A stretch of 64,000 nt of DNA from Paenisporosarcina sp. OV554 (GTDB lineage Bacteria; Bacillota; Bacilli; Bacillales_A; Planococcaceae), in contig NZ_QBUC01000007.1 of NCBI RefSeq assembly GCF_003058165.1, positions 1 to 64,000 on the forward strand, read 5' to 3'. The position numbers were made by a program, and so were the translations under genes. Position 1 is the first letter of the stretch. Every line of letters starts with the position of its first letter. The notes under the pieces are model-generated. The model saw nothing but the letters and a program-made list of their open reading frames with translations, did no database searches and was not told the origin of the DNA. Positions 16,853 to 24,883 of the stretch are shown piece after piece.

Positions 16853-17458
16853 TTACGCATCTCCTTTATGTGAAGGGCTGTTGATGCTCATGTTAACAGT
16901 CATCACTAAGTGTCTATGTTGTTCCGAACGGGCATGAGTGAATGCTTCTTCTAGGAACGTAAATACCTCGTGTATATCGCCATGGAGCCCACTTGCATAG
17001 TGCATCGACTCATTGAACACACCATGTTCTTTTGCACGAGCTACTTCTGTATAAATGACCGACATATAGTCGGGGTTATTCATAGGATAAAGCGCAAACT
17101 GAGATGAAACGTATTGTTTGATCTCCCGAATTTGAGGTTCGTTTAACAAGATGTCATCTTTCTCTAAATACACATCTCCCGCAGAATCCCCAGGACAACC
17201 AATCGAAAATGTCCCGTTAAATGCTACATGTGCTCCTGTCTTCGCTGCATATAAAACAATGGCTCTCGCTGTATCAAAGACGTGAATTTGCTTGCCACGC
17301 ATGACTGTACTGACGTCATCAGTATGCATCCACACATTTGATGTATCCGCTTCGCGCAATGCCCCTTTAATAATTTCAATAAAATTGTCTGCCATTGGGT
17401 GAAGCGAAAATCTTAACCCCACAATTGGACTTGTCCCACAACTAAACCCTTGTTCCAT
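16853..17458 (-). CDS. ykoF: Thiamine/HMP-binding protein YkoF
   Basis: 201-residue cytoplasmic protein made of two similar ferredoxin-like halves (GLRFSLHPMADNFIEIIKGAL and FALYPMNNPDYMSVIYTEVA). B. subtilis YkoF binds thiamine with low affinity and probably serves hydroxymethylpyrimidine handling. AAGGAGGA is 7 nt before the ATG at 17458; the ATG at 17464 is too close. First gene of the TPP-controlled operon. Confidence 0.9.
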   Translation of the reverse strand: MEQGFSCGTSPIVGLRFSLHPMADNFIEIIKGALREADTSNVWMHTDDVSTVMRGKQIHVFDTARAIVLYAAKTGAHVAFNGTFSIGCPGDSAGDVYLEKDDILLNEPQIREIKQYVSSQFALYPMNNPDYMSVIYTEVARAKEHGVFNESMHYASGLHGDIHEVFTFLEEAFTHARSEQHRHLVMTVNMSINSPSHKGDA

Positions 17459-17464
17459 TCCCAT

Positions 17465-17635
17465 CTCCTCCTTCTAATTGGTGTCTAGAGAGTAAGTTAA
17501 CGACGTCATAAGTGGTGCGCGTTACTTCGATAAAGTTGAGACAAAAAAACGTCTCTCTAAAATGAAAGTGTCTATCACCGGAAAATATAGAATCATTAAA
17601 ATCAACCACTCTGCTTAGTCACCGTTTTTGAACAT
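17465..17635 (-). other. Leader between TPP riboswitch terminator and ykoF
   Basis: About 170 nt with no gene. It contains a small hairpin GAGAC/GTCTC around a run of A (17538-17555) on the ykoF leader strand. Nothing else recognised. Confidence 0.4.
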
Positions 17636-17667
17636 AAAAATAGCCGCATTCGACGTGGAATGCAGCT
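17636..17667 (-). terminator. Intrinsic terminator of the TPP riboswitch
   Basis: Read on the minus strand, stem AGCTGCATTC / GAATGCGGCT with loop CACGTC, followed by a T-rich run. It lies 32 nt beyond the aptamer, as expected for the expression platform. Confidence 0.85.
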
Positions 17668-17698
17668 GTTTTGCTCAATAGAAATTGGCAAAAGTCGC

Positions 17699-17792
17699 CG
17701 CACTTCCTCACGCCAGTATTATCTGGATCGAGTGTTAAGGGATCGGAGCTAATGCTCTCATCTCAGCCAAAATATAGCACCCCTAGTGCAGT
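17699..17792 (-). promoter_or_regulatory. TPP riboswitch controlling ykoFEDC
   Basis: On the minus strand: P1 strand GCACT, GGGGTGC, the conserved GGCTGAGAT, a short stem, then GATCCCTT, CGATCCAGATAATACTGGCG, GAGGAAGTGC closing P1. These are the THI-box signatures. Binding of thiamine pyrophosphate should promote termination and shut the importer when vitamin B1 is sufficient. Confidence 0.95.
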
Positions 17793-17878
17793 AGTCGTAT
17801 GCAGTTTTTTAAATGTTAAAGAACGGCTTCATTGTAACGCACGAAAAACACATTGTAAACCAAGTAAAAAAATTATAC

Positions 17879-17941
17879 TTGTCACAATATAAAATCTGTT
17901 CTATATTATATATAACAAAGCTGTTCTATTATTAATAGAAC
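17879..17941 (+). promoter_or_regulatory. Promoter and GntR operator of the DUF1648-ABC operon
   Basis: TTGTCA (17879-17884), 17-nt spacer, TATATT (17902-17907). Immediately downstream, GTTCTATT-ATT-AATAGAAC (17923-17941) is a perfect 8+8 palindrome, and a related half-site CTGTTCTATA overlaps the -10 region. YtrA-type GntR repressors usually bind such sites in their own promoter; autoregulation is inferred. Confidence 0.75.
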
Positions 17942-17956
17942 AAGAAGGGGTCGCAT

Positions 17957-18343
17957 ATGTTTATTGAAATTGAAGCAAATTCTGCCGTGCCGATTTATTT
18001 GCAACTGGCCCAGCAAATTATTGAAAGTGTTGCAAAAGGTAGCTTGAAACCGGGCGATTCTTTACCGTCAGTCCGTGCATTTGCTGCAGACCTTGGAATG
18101 AACATGCATACCGTAAATAAAGCGTATCATTATTTAGAAGAGAAGGAATTTATACAAATTGTACAGAAGAAAGGCGTATTCATTCATGAAAACGGGGTTC
18201 GGAAAGCATCTGAACTAGATCGACTTCGTTTGAAAAAAGAATTACGTCCAATTATTGCAGAGGCACTTTGTCTACAATTGTCCCAAGCAGAAATTGAGTT
18301 GTTAATACAAGAAATAAGTTTAGATTTGAAGGAGGAAATGTGA
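17957..18343 (+). CDS. GntR-family regulator, YtrA subfamily
   Basis: 128 residues: winged helix (VPIYLQLAQQIIESVAKGSLKPGDSLPSVRAFA, then NMHTVNKAYHYLEEKEFI) with only a short C-terminal tail, typical of YtrA-type regulators that sit in front of ABC transporter genes. AAGAAGGGG ribosome site. Its stop overlaps the start of the next gene (TGATG). Likely represses its own operon from the palindrome at 17923. Confidence 0.9.
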   Translation: MFIEIEANSAVPIYLQLAQQIIESVAKGSLKPGDSLPSVRAFAADLGMNMHTVNKAYHYLEEKEFIQIVQKKGVFIHENGVRKASELDRLRLKKELRPIIAEALCLQLSQAEIELLIQEISLDLKEEM

Positions 18344-19449
18344 TGGCCGCAATTATTTTTATTATCATTTTAATTTTTATTATTGCCATTCAAGCGTTCT
18401 TACCAAAGTTTTTAAAAGAAAGTGAGGCATTTGGTATCTACATCCCGGATACTCATGTCAAAGACAAACGAATAGAACACATGAAAAATAGTTATACAAA
18501 AGCCATATTAGCGAGTGGGATTGTTATCCTCGCGGTTTTTATCGGATGGCTATGGACGTTTCGTCCCAGTGAGGAGCAAATTGTCTATGTTGGAATGGTC
18601 GCTCAAATAGTGGCACTAATCTTCTCAATGGGACTTTATGCAAAAAACCATATTGCCTTAGCTAATTGGAAGAAAACTGAAAAGTGGACTGCTGGGCAAA
18701 GTGAGCGAAAAGTAGTCGACTTACAATTTCGTGAACAGCTTAAGTTGTTACCGAGTATCTACTTTATAATTCCAATGATTATAACTCTTGGTTTAGGGAT
18801 TTTAGGGTTAAGCCAATACGATACGTTACCCAACCAGATTCCAACACATTGGGGACCAAGTGGAGAAGCAGATGCATTCGCAGAAAAAAGTTGGGTTTCG
18901 GTGAGTGCTTTACCTATCATGACACTCGTACTCCAAGGGATGCTGCTGTTTTTCAATGGAGCGATGAAAAAATCAGGAGCGAAGATTCAAGTTCGCCACA
19001 AGAAACGTTCGCGTGAGCAACAACTCGCGTTTCGAAAATATTCAAGTTGGTTATTATTTGTCGTGACAATTACCGTAACGTTGCTGATGGGGTACTTACA
19101 ACTGACAATCATCTACCCTGAAATCATGTCTACCAGTCTTACATTAGGATTTACACTAGGCTTTCTAGTTGTCATTCTTGGATCGGTTATGTACTACACT
19201 GTAAAAGTAGGGCAAAGCGGTACAAGAATTACTGTTTCAGAACAAGACATGAATCCTGAAAATGTCATCGATATGGACGATGATCAATACTGGAAGTTCG
19301 GTTTATTTTATGTAAATAAAAACGATCCCAGCATTCTCGTTGAAAAGCGATTTGGTATTGGTTGGACCGTAAATATGGGGCATAAAGGTAGTTGGATTTT
19401 CCTTGTCTTGTTATTTGTCAGTATTTTTTTGATATCAACATTACTTTAA
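18343..19449 (+). CDS. DUF1648/DUF5808 multi-helix membrane protein
   Basis: 368 residues, about eight helices. The DUF1648 signature is in PNQIPTHWGPSGEADAFAEKSW near residue 165; a DUF5808 region (DDDQYWKFGLFYVNKNDPSILVEKRFGIGWTVN) follows near residue 315. GGAGG is 7 nt before the ATG at 18343, coupled to the GntR stop. Such proteins accompany GntR and ABC genes in Bacillales, with suspected roles in envelope stress or peptide resistance; SdpI is a distant relative. Confidence 0.8.
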   Translation: MAAIIFIIILIFIIAIQAFLPKFLKESEAFGIYIPDTHVKDKRIEHMKNSYTKAILASGIVILAVFIGWLWTFRPSEEQIVYVGMVAQIVALIFSMGLYAKNHIALANWKKTEKWTAGQSERKVVDLQFREQLKLLPSIYFIIPMIITLGLGILGLSQYDTLPNQIPTHWGPSGEADAFAEKSWVSVSALPIMTLVLQGMLLFFNGAMKKSGAKIQVRHKKRSREQQLAFRKYSSWLLFVVTITVTLLMGYLQLTIIYPEIMSTSLTLGFTLGFLVVILGSVMYYTVKVGQSGTRITVSEQDMNPENVIDMDDDQYWKFGLFYVNKNDPSILVEKRFGIGWTVNMGHKGSWIFLVLLFVSIFLISTLL

Positions 19450-19464
19450 AAAGGAGTGTTAAAA

Positions 19465-19665
19465 ATGGATTTTCTAGAAGGGATTCCATGGGGTATTATC
19501 GCACCGATATTTATTATTCAACTTTTATTACTAATTATTGCCCTTATTGATTTATCAAAAATATCTGATACAAACGGACCTAAGTGGGTATGGGCATTAG
19601 TCATTATTTTCTTTAGTATTTTCGGGCCCATAACGTATTTCATCATCGGGAGGAAACAAGGATGA
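19465..19665 (+). CDS. Small PLDc_N domain membrane protein, YxlE-like
   Basis: 66 residues, two membrane helices with the PLDc_N pattern (DLSKISDTNGPKWVWALVII, then GPITYFIIGRK). B. subtilis YxlE has the same form and precedes the YxlF/YxlG ABC genes in the sigY operon, the same order as here. AAGGAG precedes the ATG. Overlaps the ATPase gene by 4 nt. Possibly a regulator of the transporter. Confidence 0.8.
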   Translation: MDFLEGIPWGIIAPIFIIQLLLLIIALIDLSKISDTNGPKWVWALVIIFFSIFGPITYFIIGRKQG

Positions 19666-20564
19666 CGGCAATTTTAGAAACGACCAATTTAACGAAAATA
19701 TACGGTTCAGAACAAGCAGTAAATAAAGTTAGTTTTTCACTGATTGAAGGGACATCAACTGCTTTAATCGGCCCAAATGGTTCAGGCAAAACAACCACAT
19801 TATCCATGTTAGCAGGATTACTGCAACCGACTGATGGGATGATCTCGTTTAATGGTGAAAAACATGCGGATATAAGAAAACATATTGGATTTCTACCACA
19901 ATATCCTCAGTTTTTCTCTTGGATGACGGCTTTGGAGTTTACCGAAATGGCTGCTCGATTAAGTGGAATGGATAGTCGTCACACAAAGATAGAAGCACAA
20001 AAAACCCTTGAGTTCGTTGGACTTGGGGAAGCTTTACGGAAAAAAACAGGTGCTTTTTCAGGCGGGATGAAGCAGCGACTTGGCTTAGCACAGGCTATAG
20101 TTCACAAGCCAAAAATTTTATTGTTAGATGAACCAGTATCAGCACTCGATCCAGTCGGAAGACGTGAAATCATGAATTTATTAAAAAGCTTGCAACAAAA
20201 CATGACGATTTTATACTCGACTCATATCTTAAACGATGCTGAAGAAATGACGAATCAATTATTGTTTTTACGAAAAGGTGAATTGGTAGAACAAGGATCC
20301 CTAAGTGATGTAAAAACAAAATATGATTCTCCTCGTTATCGTGTGGAGTTTGCTAGTGCACAAGATGCGCTCACTTTTGCGGCGAGGTCTCCATGGAAAG
20401 TTAGTTATGAAGAAATATTTGCTTTTATTGATTTGGACAATGAGCTGCCAGAAATGAATGCAGTGTTAGGTTATCTAGCCAATAGTGGCCTCGGTATTCG
20501 AAAAGTAGAGCGCCAAACCTCGAGCTTGGAAGAAATATTTATGAAGGTGGCGAGACAAGAATGA
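19662..20564 (+). CDS. ABC transporter ATPase, YxlF-like
   Basis: 300 residues. Walker A GPNGSGKTT near residue 38, signature FSGGMKQRLG, Walker B LLLDEPVSALDP, H-loop STHILND; the C-terminal tail is of the exporter or drug-resistance type. Overlaps both neighbours by 4 nt. Pairs with the single permease downstream; cargo unknown. Confidence 0.92.
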   Translation: MTAILETTNLTKIYGSEQAVNKVSFSLIEGTSTALIGPNGSGKTTTLSMLAGLLQPTDGMISFNGEKHADIRKHIGFLPQYPQFFSWMTALEFTEMAARLSGMDSRHTKIEAQKTLEFVGLGEALRKKTGAFSGGMKQRLGLAQAIVHKPKILLLDEPVSALDPVGRREIMNLLKSLQQNMTILYSTHILNDAEEMTNQLLFLRKGELVEQGSLSDVKTKYDSPRYRVEFASAQDALTFAARSPWKVSYEEIFAFIDLDNELPEMNAVLGYLANSGLGIRKVERQTSSLEEIFMKVARQE

Positions 20565-21343
20565 AGAATCTAATCGTATTGTTCCAAAAAGAGTGGCGAG
20601 AAAATACACGCAACTTTAAAATCCTGTGGATCCCGCTTGTCTTTATATTCTTCGGATTGTCTGAGCCACTTACTAGTTATTACTTACCCCAAATTTTAGA
20701 AGCAGTAGGCAATCTTCCGGAAGATGCTGTGTTCTCATTACCGGAGTTTACAGCCGCTCAAGTAATCATGGCTACAATGGGTCAATATCAATTTTTCGGG
20801 ATGTTGGTCTTGGTATTAGGATTTGCGGGCACCATTTCTCGTGAACGAAAAAATGGAACAGGAACGCTCATTTACGTTCGACCAATTTCTTATCTCAGCT
20901 ACTTTTTAAGCAAGTGGAAAGTCATCGGAACAATTGCATTAGTTAGTGTATGGCTTGGGTTGTTGACGACTTGGTATTACACAGAGTTGTTATTTGGAAA
21001 AGTAGATACCGCGGATTTCTTCGCGTTTGCTGGGACTTACAGTGTGTGGATTTTATTCGTCGTAACAATCGTAGTGGCCATGAGTGCTTGGTTGCCTACT
21101 GGTGCAGCAGCTACAGTATCGCTGTTATTAGTGTTACTTGTACAAATTGTTGACTCATTGCTAGGAGCGTATTGGACAATTTCACCATGGAAGTTAGCCA
21201 TATATGCAACACAGTGGTTGACTGGCTCTCCAGATGCAACTAATTTTTGGTGGAGTATCGTGGTTACGCTAATTGCTATAGTGGGGCTAGTAGTTTTTGG
21301 AGTGTGGATGTCAAAACGAAATGCTTCGAAAACTAAAATTTAA
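20561..21343 (+). CDS. ABC-2 type permease, YxlG-like
   Basis: 260 residues with about six helices; the ABC-2 feature GTISRERKNGTGTLIYVRPISY follows the second helix. Last gene of the GntR operon, coupled by ATGA overlap, and followed by a terminator. Confidence 0.9.
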   Translation: MKNLIVLFQKEWRENTRNFKILWIPLVFIFFGLSEPLTSYYLPQILEAVGNLPEDAVFSLPEFTAAQVIMATMGQYQFFGMLVLVLGFAGTISRERKNGTGTLIYVRPISYLSYFLSKWKVIGTIALVSVWLGLLTTWYYTELLFGKVDTADFFAFAGTYSVWILFVVTIVVAMSAWLPTGAAATVSLLLVLLVQIVDSLLGAYWTISPWKLAIYATQWLTGSPDATNFWWSIVVTLIAIVGLVVFGVWMSKRNASKTKI

Positions 21344-21351
21344 ATAGAAGT

Positions 21352-21381
21352 AAATCCCTCTCCAATCGGAGGGGGATTTTC
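21352..21381 (+). terminator. Terminator of the GntR/ABC operon
   Basis: Stem AAATCCC-CTCC / GGAG-GGGATTT with loop AATC, followed by T. Confidence 0.85.
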
Positions 21382-21397
21382 TTTTGAAAACCATTAA

Positions 21398-21631
21398 TTA
21401 CTGGGAGTCTTTATTTTCAGTATCAGGCGCATTTGTATCTTTTGATTCAGTTCCCATATCCGAATCATTTCCATCTGACGGAACCGCATCATCAACACCT
21501 TCAGGAAGGAATTCTTCTTCTTGACCACTTTGATCTTGTTGAGTTCCAATGGATTCGCCATTATTATTATTGCCACACCCTGCGAGCATAAATATAGTCA
21601 AAATGACGAATAATAAAGATTTCATATACAA
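21398..21631 (-). CDS. Small acidic lipoprotein
   Basis: 77 residues: signal peptide with lipobox LAGC (Cys19), then a low-complexity acidic tail rich in Asp, Glu, Asn, Ser and Gln with no recognisable domain. Start is a TTG (21631) with GGAGG 9 nt upstream; the ATG at 21625 is too far from that site. Membrane-tethered, function unknown. Confidence 0.65.
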   Translation of the reverse strand: MYMKSLLFVILTIFMLAGCGNNNNGESIGTQQDQSGQEEEFLPEGVDDAVPSDGNDSDMGTESKDTNAPDTENKDSQ

Positions 21632-21750
21632 AATATTTTACCTCCTGTAACAACCAAATTTGTCTTCACGATTAGGTTGCACATGCAGCAGTGAAATATG
21701 TATTTTAAGATGAAACCTGGTTTAAATATTTCGTTTTCTCATCTCTTTAA

Positions 21751-21939
21751 ATGATGTAGTGAGGATTTCGACCATTCGGATGGTGTTTTCATCCATTTAA
21801 GAGAAGTTTTCAACCATTTAAAGTCCGTTTTCATCCATTCACAAGGAGTTTCCATCGATTCGAATGAGGATTTTGACCATTCAAGAGAAGTTTCCATCCA
21901 TTCGTAAAGGATTTCCATCCATTCGGTAAGATTTCATCA
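21751..21939 (-). repeat. 21-bp repeat array A (GAATGGATGGAAA type)
   Basis: Nine consecutive units with an exact 21-bp period (units start at 21751, 21772, 21793, 21814, 21835, 21856, 21877, 21898, 21919). In the HIT-gene direction each unit reads GARTGGATGGAAA plus about 8 variable bases, some with TGGTCGAAA instead. Ends in a 25-bp copy of the 3' end of the HIT gene (21935-21959). The 21-nt unit equals seven codons, and one minus-strand frame reads (E/K)WM every seven residues. Confidence 0.9.
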
Positions 21940-21998
21940 AATTTATCTTCCAGGTCTACTGAATTGAAGCAGATAGTAGGCAAAAATTTAGATTCCAT

Positions 21999-22124
21999 CC
22001 ATTCACAAGGAGTTTCCATCCACTCGAATGAGGATTTCGACCATTCAAGAGAAATTTCCATCCACTTAAAGTCCGTTTTCATCCATTCGTAAAGGTTTTC
22101 CATCCATTCAGTAAGATGGTTCAT
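21999..22124 (-). repeat. 21-bp repeat array B (GAATGGATGGAAA type)
   Basis: Six units of exactly 21 bp starting at 21999, 22020, 22041, 22062, 22083 and 22104, ending 7 bp from the HIT stop codon. Individual units recur in array A (for instance those containing CACAAGGAGTTTCC and AAAGTCCGTTTTC) but not in the same order, implying duplication followed by unit loss or shuffling. 21940-21998 between the arrays holds the duplicated gene tail and nothing else recognised. Confidence 0.9.
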
Positions 22125-22131
22125 CAAAAAT

Positions 22132-22533
22132 TCATCTTCCAGGTCTACGGTTTTCTTCTGATTTGAACCACGCGCGGATTCCTTTTCCTGCATAAGGTTC
22201 ATCTGCAAAACGAGGGAGGATGTGAAAATGGGCATGTTGGATTGATTGATTCGATGCTTCACCGACATTCCAGCCAAGTGTATAGTCGTCAGGTGCATAA
22301 TTTTCGTCGGCATATGCTTTCACTTGTTGCATTAATTCGTATGTAGATGCCCACTCTTCGGGAGTTAAATCAAAAACTGTTGGGCGATGAATTTTTGGGA
22401 CGATAAGTCCACTGCCTTCTAAAATAGTTTGGTGACTCGGATGTTGTAAATACAGACAATATTCATTTTCGAAGACAATGCGTTGATCAGAATCTTGTTG
22501 TGGTTCGCAAAAAGAACATGTTACTTTTTCCAA
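22132..22533 (-). CDS. HIT-family nucleotide hydrolase
   Basis: 133 residues with the histidine triad HAHFHILPR near residue 104 and an N-terminal CSFC pair. Cytosolic dinucleoside-polyphosphate or nucleoside-phosphoramidate hydrolase. TTG start at 22533 with AGAGGTGATCC just upstream (MEKVTCSFCEP); the longer ATG form has no ribosome site. The stop is followed within 7 bp by array B, and the last 14 coding bases are duplicated at about 21945-21959. Confidence 0.85.
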   Translation of the reverse strand: MEKVTCSFCEPQQDSDQRIVFENEYCLYLQHPSHQTILEGSGLIVPKIHRPTVFDLTPEEWASTYELMQQVKAYADENYAPDDYTLGWNVGEASNQSIQHAHFHILPRFADEPYAGKGIRAWFKSEENRRPGR

Positions 22534-22622
22534 TGGATCACCTCTTTTTCTTTTAATTGTATACAATTGGAAGGTTATGAAGCAAGCTATGTAGAATGAG
22601 TGATGAACGGGAGGAATGCAAA

Positions 22623-23336
22623 ATGGAAAAACAGCAACAGGTTGAGCAAGCGGTTCGAAACTCTGAACGCTTTCTAACGGCTTTTCACCGTATTGAACAA
22701 TCGATGAAAGACATTATTGGTACAAACGATCATTTATCATTTTTTAAATTAGTTGAGTTATCGAAACGTAAGAATGCAATCCTTCGGAAATATGAAGAAG
22801 ATTTGCGAGAATATGCGACTTTACGAAACGCTATTGTGCATCATAAAACGTCTACAGAGTATGCAATTGCAGAACCACATGATGAAATTGTCTTAGCGCT
22901 GGAAACAATTGATGAAGCTTTAGCTAAACCTATAACTGTTGGTCAAATGTTTGAGCGTAATGTCAGTATTCTTCAAGCGAAGGACACGTTAAGGGATGCA
23001 TTAAAGTTGATTCGAGAGAAACAATTCACTCAAATCCCCGTATATGATGGCAATGTTTTCGTAGGACTTTTAACAGCAGTAGGCATAATGTTTTGGTTAG
23101 CAAATCATGAAAAAGAAGATATTTCCTGGGAAATGACTGTCGAATCAACTCTTCAACATGAAAAAAAGAAAGAAAATCATCTATTCGTACCACGTGAAAT
23201 GTCTATTTTTGAAGCTGAAGAATTATTTAAAGAAGCAATATCAAAAGGAAGACGCTTAGAGGCATTACTGATTACGGATGATAAAGGCTTGGTTGGCATT
23301 GTTACTCCACTGGATTTGATTAAAATTGAAGCATGA
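22623..23336 (+). CDS. CBS-domain protein with HEPN-like N terminus
   Basis: 237 residues. C-terminal half (about 105-237) is a CBS pair: FERNVSILQAKDTLRDALKLIREKQFTQIPVYD and the final ALLITDDKGLVGIVTPLDLIKI. The N-terminal 100 residues are helical and contain LRNAIVHHKT; RNxxxH is the classical HEPN ribonuclease motif, so a nucleotide-sensing HEPN protein is possible. Start at 22623 with GGGAGG 8 nt upstream. Monocistronic. Confidence 0.75.
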   Translation: MEKQQQVEQAVRNSERFLTAFHRIEQSMKDIIGTNDHLSFFKLVELSKRKNAILRKYEEDLREYATLRNAIVHHKTSTEYAIAEPHDEIVLALETIDEALAKPITVGQMFERNVSILQAKDTLRDALKLIREKQFTQIPVYDGNVFVGLLTAVGIMFWLANHEKEDISWEMTVESTLQHEKKKENHLFVPREMSIFEAEELFKEAISKGRRLEALLITDDKGLVGIVTPLDLIKIEA

Positions 23337-23366
23337 AAATTCTTGTGAATCGAACTGGCCGCATTT

Positions 23367-23402
23367 AAAAGGGGAATCTCAAATCGAGATGCCTCTTTTT
23401 TT
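23367..23402 (+). terminator. Terminator of the CBS gene
   Basis: Imperfect stem AAAGGGG-ATCTC / GAGAT-CCTCTTT followed by a T run. Confidence 0.7.
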
Positions 23403-23600
23403 TATTAAACTTTGCAAGAATAAGACTAGTACCTTTGCCTTTCATTCATATGGAAAGAAAAACTTAAAATAGCTCAAAATTTTATTTTGGCCACTTATGT
23501 GCCTCTGATAATTTCATTTTCTGCTGTTATTATAGGACAATTAAACTATATGAAAAAAAGCCTGAATTTTCGTGTGTTAACATGCAAATGAGGTGATGAG

Positions 23601-24553
23601 ATGATTATGAAAAAACGAGGAATAGACCATCATTTAGAAGGATTACAAGCACTATACAAACGATTGCCGGAGAGTCATCCACAGAGGGAATTGATAGATA
23701 AAAAAATAGGGATGAAGACCGCTGGCATTCGAGGAGAATCGAAATTGGTCAAGGTATTTGAAAATTACACATTCTTAGATGAAATCTACATTCTACATGA
23801 TTTACCTTTTACTCAACAGGACTTGCGCAAATTGATTGCCTCATTATAACACCGAATTTTGCCCTGATTTTAGAGGTGAAAAACATAGCAGGTGAGATGT
23901 CTTTCTTAGCCGGGACTGGTCAAATATCAAGGGTTTTGGAAAATGGACAAATAGACCATTTTGAGAGTCCTATGGTTCAAATTGATCGCAATAGTGACTT
24001 GCTCTTTGATTTGTTTCGTTTAAAGGACATACACATGCCTATTTTGGGAGCTGCCGTATTGTCCAATTCAACACAAAAAGTGAACGTGCAGCCTAATCAG
24101 TATCCGGTGCTATTCCTAGGGGAAATCCCTACATTTATTAAACGACAAATTAAAAACCACACAGTAATTGAGTCGAATCAAGCAAAAAAAATTGCAGAAA
24201 TCTTAGTCGAGGAACATCAACCGTTCAATCCCTTTCCTATCTGCAACAGATGGAATGTCGACACTGCATTTTTGAAGAAGGGTGTATTTTGTACGAAATG
24301 TAGTGCATGCATGATGAAGCGTCGTTTTCGTACGTGGGTATGTGAAGCGTGCTTTCACAGAGACCCGTATGCTCACATTCAGGCAATTAAGGAATGGTTT
24401 ATGTTGATTGGAGGAGAGATCACGAATAAGAAATGTCGGGAGTTCTTAGACGTACAGAGTTATCAGTTGGTTTATAGAGTTTTAAAAGAAATGAATCTGA
24501 GAGTAGAGGGAACAGGGAAAAAGACAAAATATAAAATGGTATTTCGAGAGTGA
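23601..24553 (+). pseudogene. NERD-domain nuclease-related protein, frameshifted
   Basis: Two frames form one protein. 23601-23834 gives the N terminus (RGIDHHLEGLQALYKRLP..., IRGESKLVKVFENY..., EIYILHDLPF). At about 23822-23830 the frame must change by one base; the new frame reads QIDCLIITPNFALILEVKNIAGEMSF, the conserved NERD core with its nuclease-like Asp and the EVK triad. A CxxC-CxxC zinc-ribbon-like region (CTKCSACMM, CEACFH) and a C-terminal tail end at 24553. Apart from that one indel the gene looks intact, so it is a fresh frameshift or a sequencing error. Ribosome site GAGGTGATGAG. Confidence 0.8.
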
Positions 24554-24756
24554 AAATTGCTGAATGGATAAAAAGTAACAATGAGTGGATGGAAAAACCC
24601 AACGAGTGGATGGAAACCAATAATGAGTAAATGAAACCTTATCTGGAGAAAGGCACAATATATAAAATGGTATTTCGAGAGTGAAAATTGCCGAATGGAT
24701 AAAAAGTAACAATGAGTGGATGGAAAAACCCAATGAGTGGATGGAAACAGCTAACG
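24530..24756 (+). repeat. 131-bp tandem duplication of the NERD gene tail plus array
   Basis: The block from about 24530 recurs 131 bp later from about 24661. It carries the last codons of the gene (YKMVFRE and stop) and three 21-bp units with few mismatches (for example TGCTGAATGG against TGCCGAATGG). The second copy of the gene tail is not coding. Confidence 0.9.
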
Positions 24757-24798
24757 GGTGGTAGAAAAACCACCCATGAGAGGTCGAAAACACCATAT
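24562..24798 (+). repeat. 21-bp repeat array C (GAATGGATGGAAA type)
   Basis: Units starting at 24562, 24583, 24604, 24625 and, after the duplicated gene tail, at 24693, 24714, 24735, 24756 and 24778 (the last is one base out of phase). Consensus GAGTGGATGGAAA plus 8 variable bases, the same as arrays A and B, and again oriented with the upstream gene, beginning 8 bp after its stop. Stops in all relevant frames exclude a coding role here. Confidence 0.9.
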
Positions 24799-24841
24799 CA
24801 AATAAACCTAATTTGGAGAAGGACTGCGCCTTCTCGTTAAA

Positions 24842-24874
24842 AGAAAAAAACCTTCCTTTTCCTCAGAAGGTTTT
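24842..24874 (-). terminator. Terminator of the VOC gene at 24884
   Basis: Minus-strand stem AAAACCTTC / GAAGGTTTT followed by T7 (A run 24844-24850). Confidence 0.8.
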
Positions 24875-24883
24875 CCGTATGCA

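Noticed and set aside
21751-22124. CRISPR array
   Set aside because: Units are 21 bp in total with a drifting consensus and no constant repeat alternating with unique spacers; no cas genes in the window.
21831-22313. 160-residue protein with EWM heptad repeats on the minus strand
   Set aside because: It starts inside the HIT gene in another frame, and the homologous array at 24562 is full of stops, so the repeat is not maintained as protein.
23876-24553. Independent 225-residue gene starting at 23876
   Set aside because: Conserved NERD residues continue upstream of that start in the same frame, so it is the second half of a frameshifted gene.
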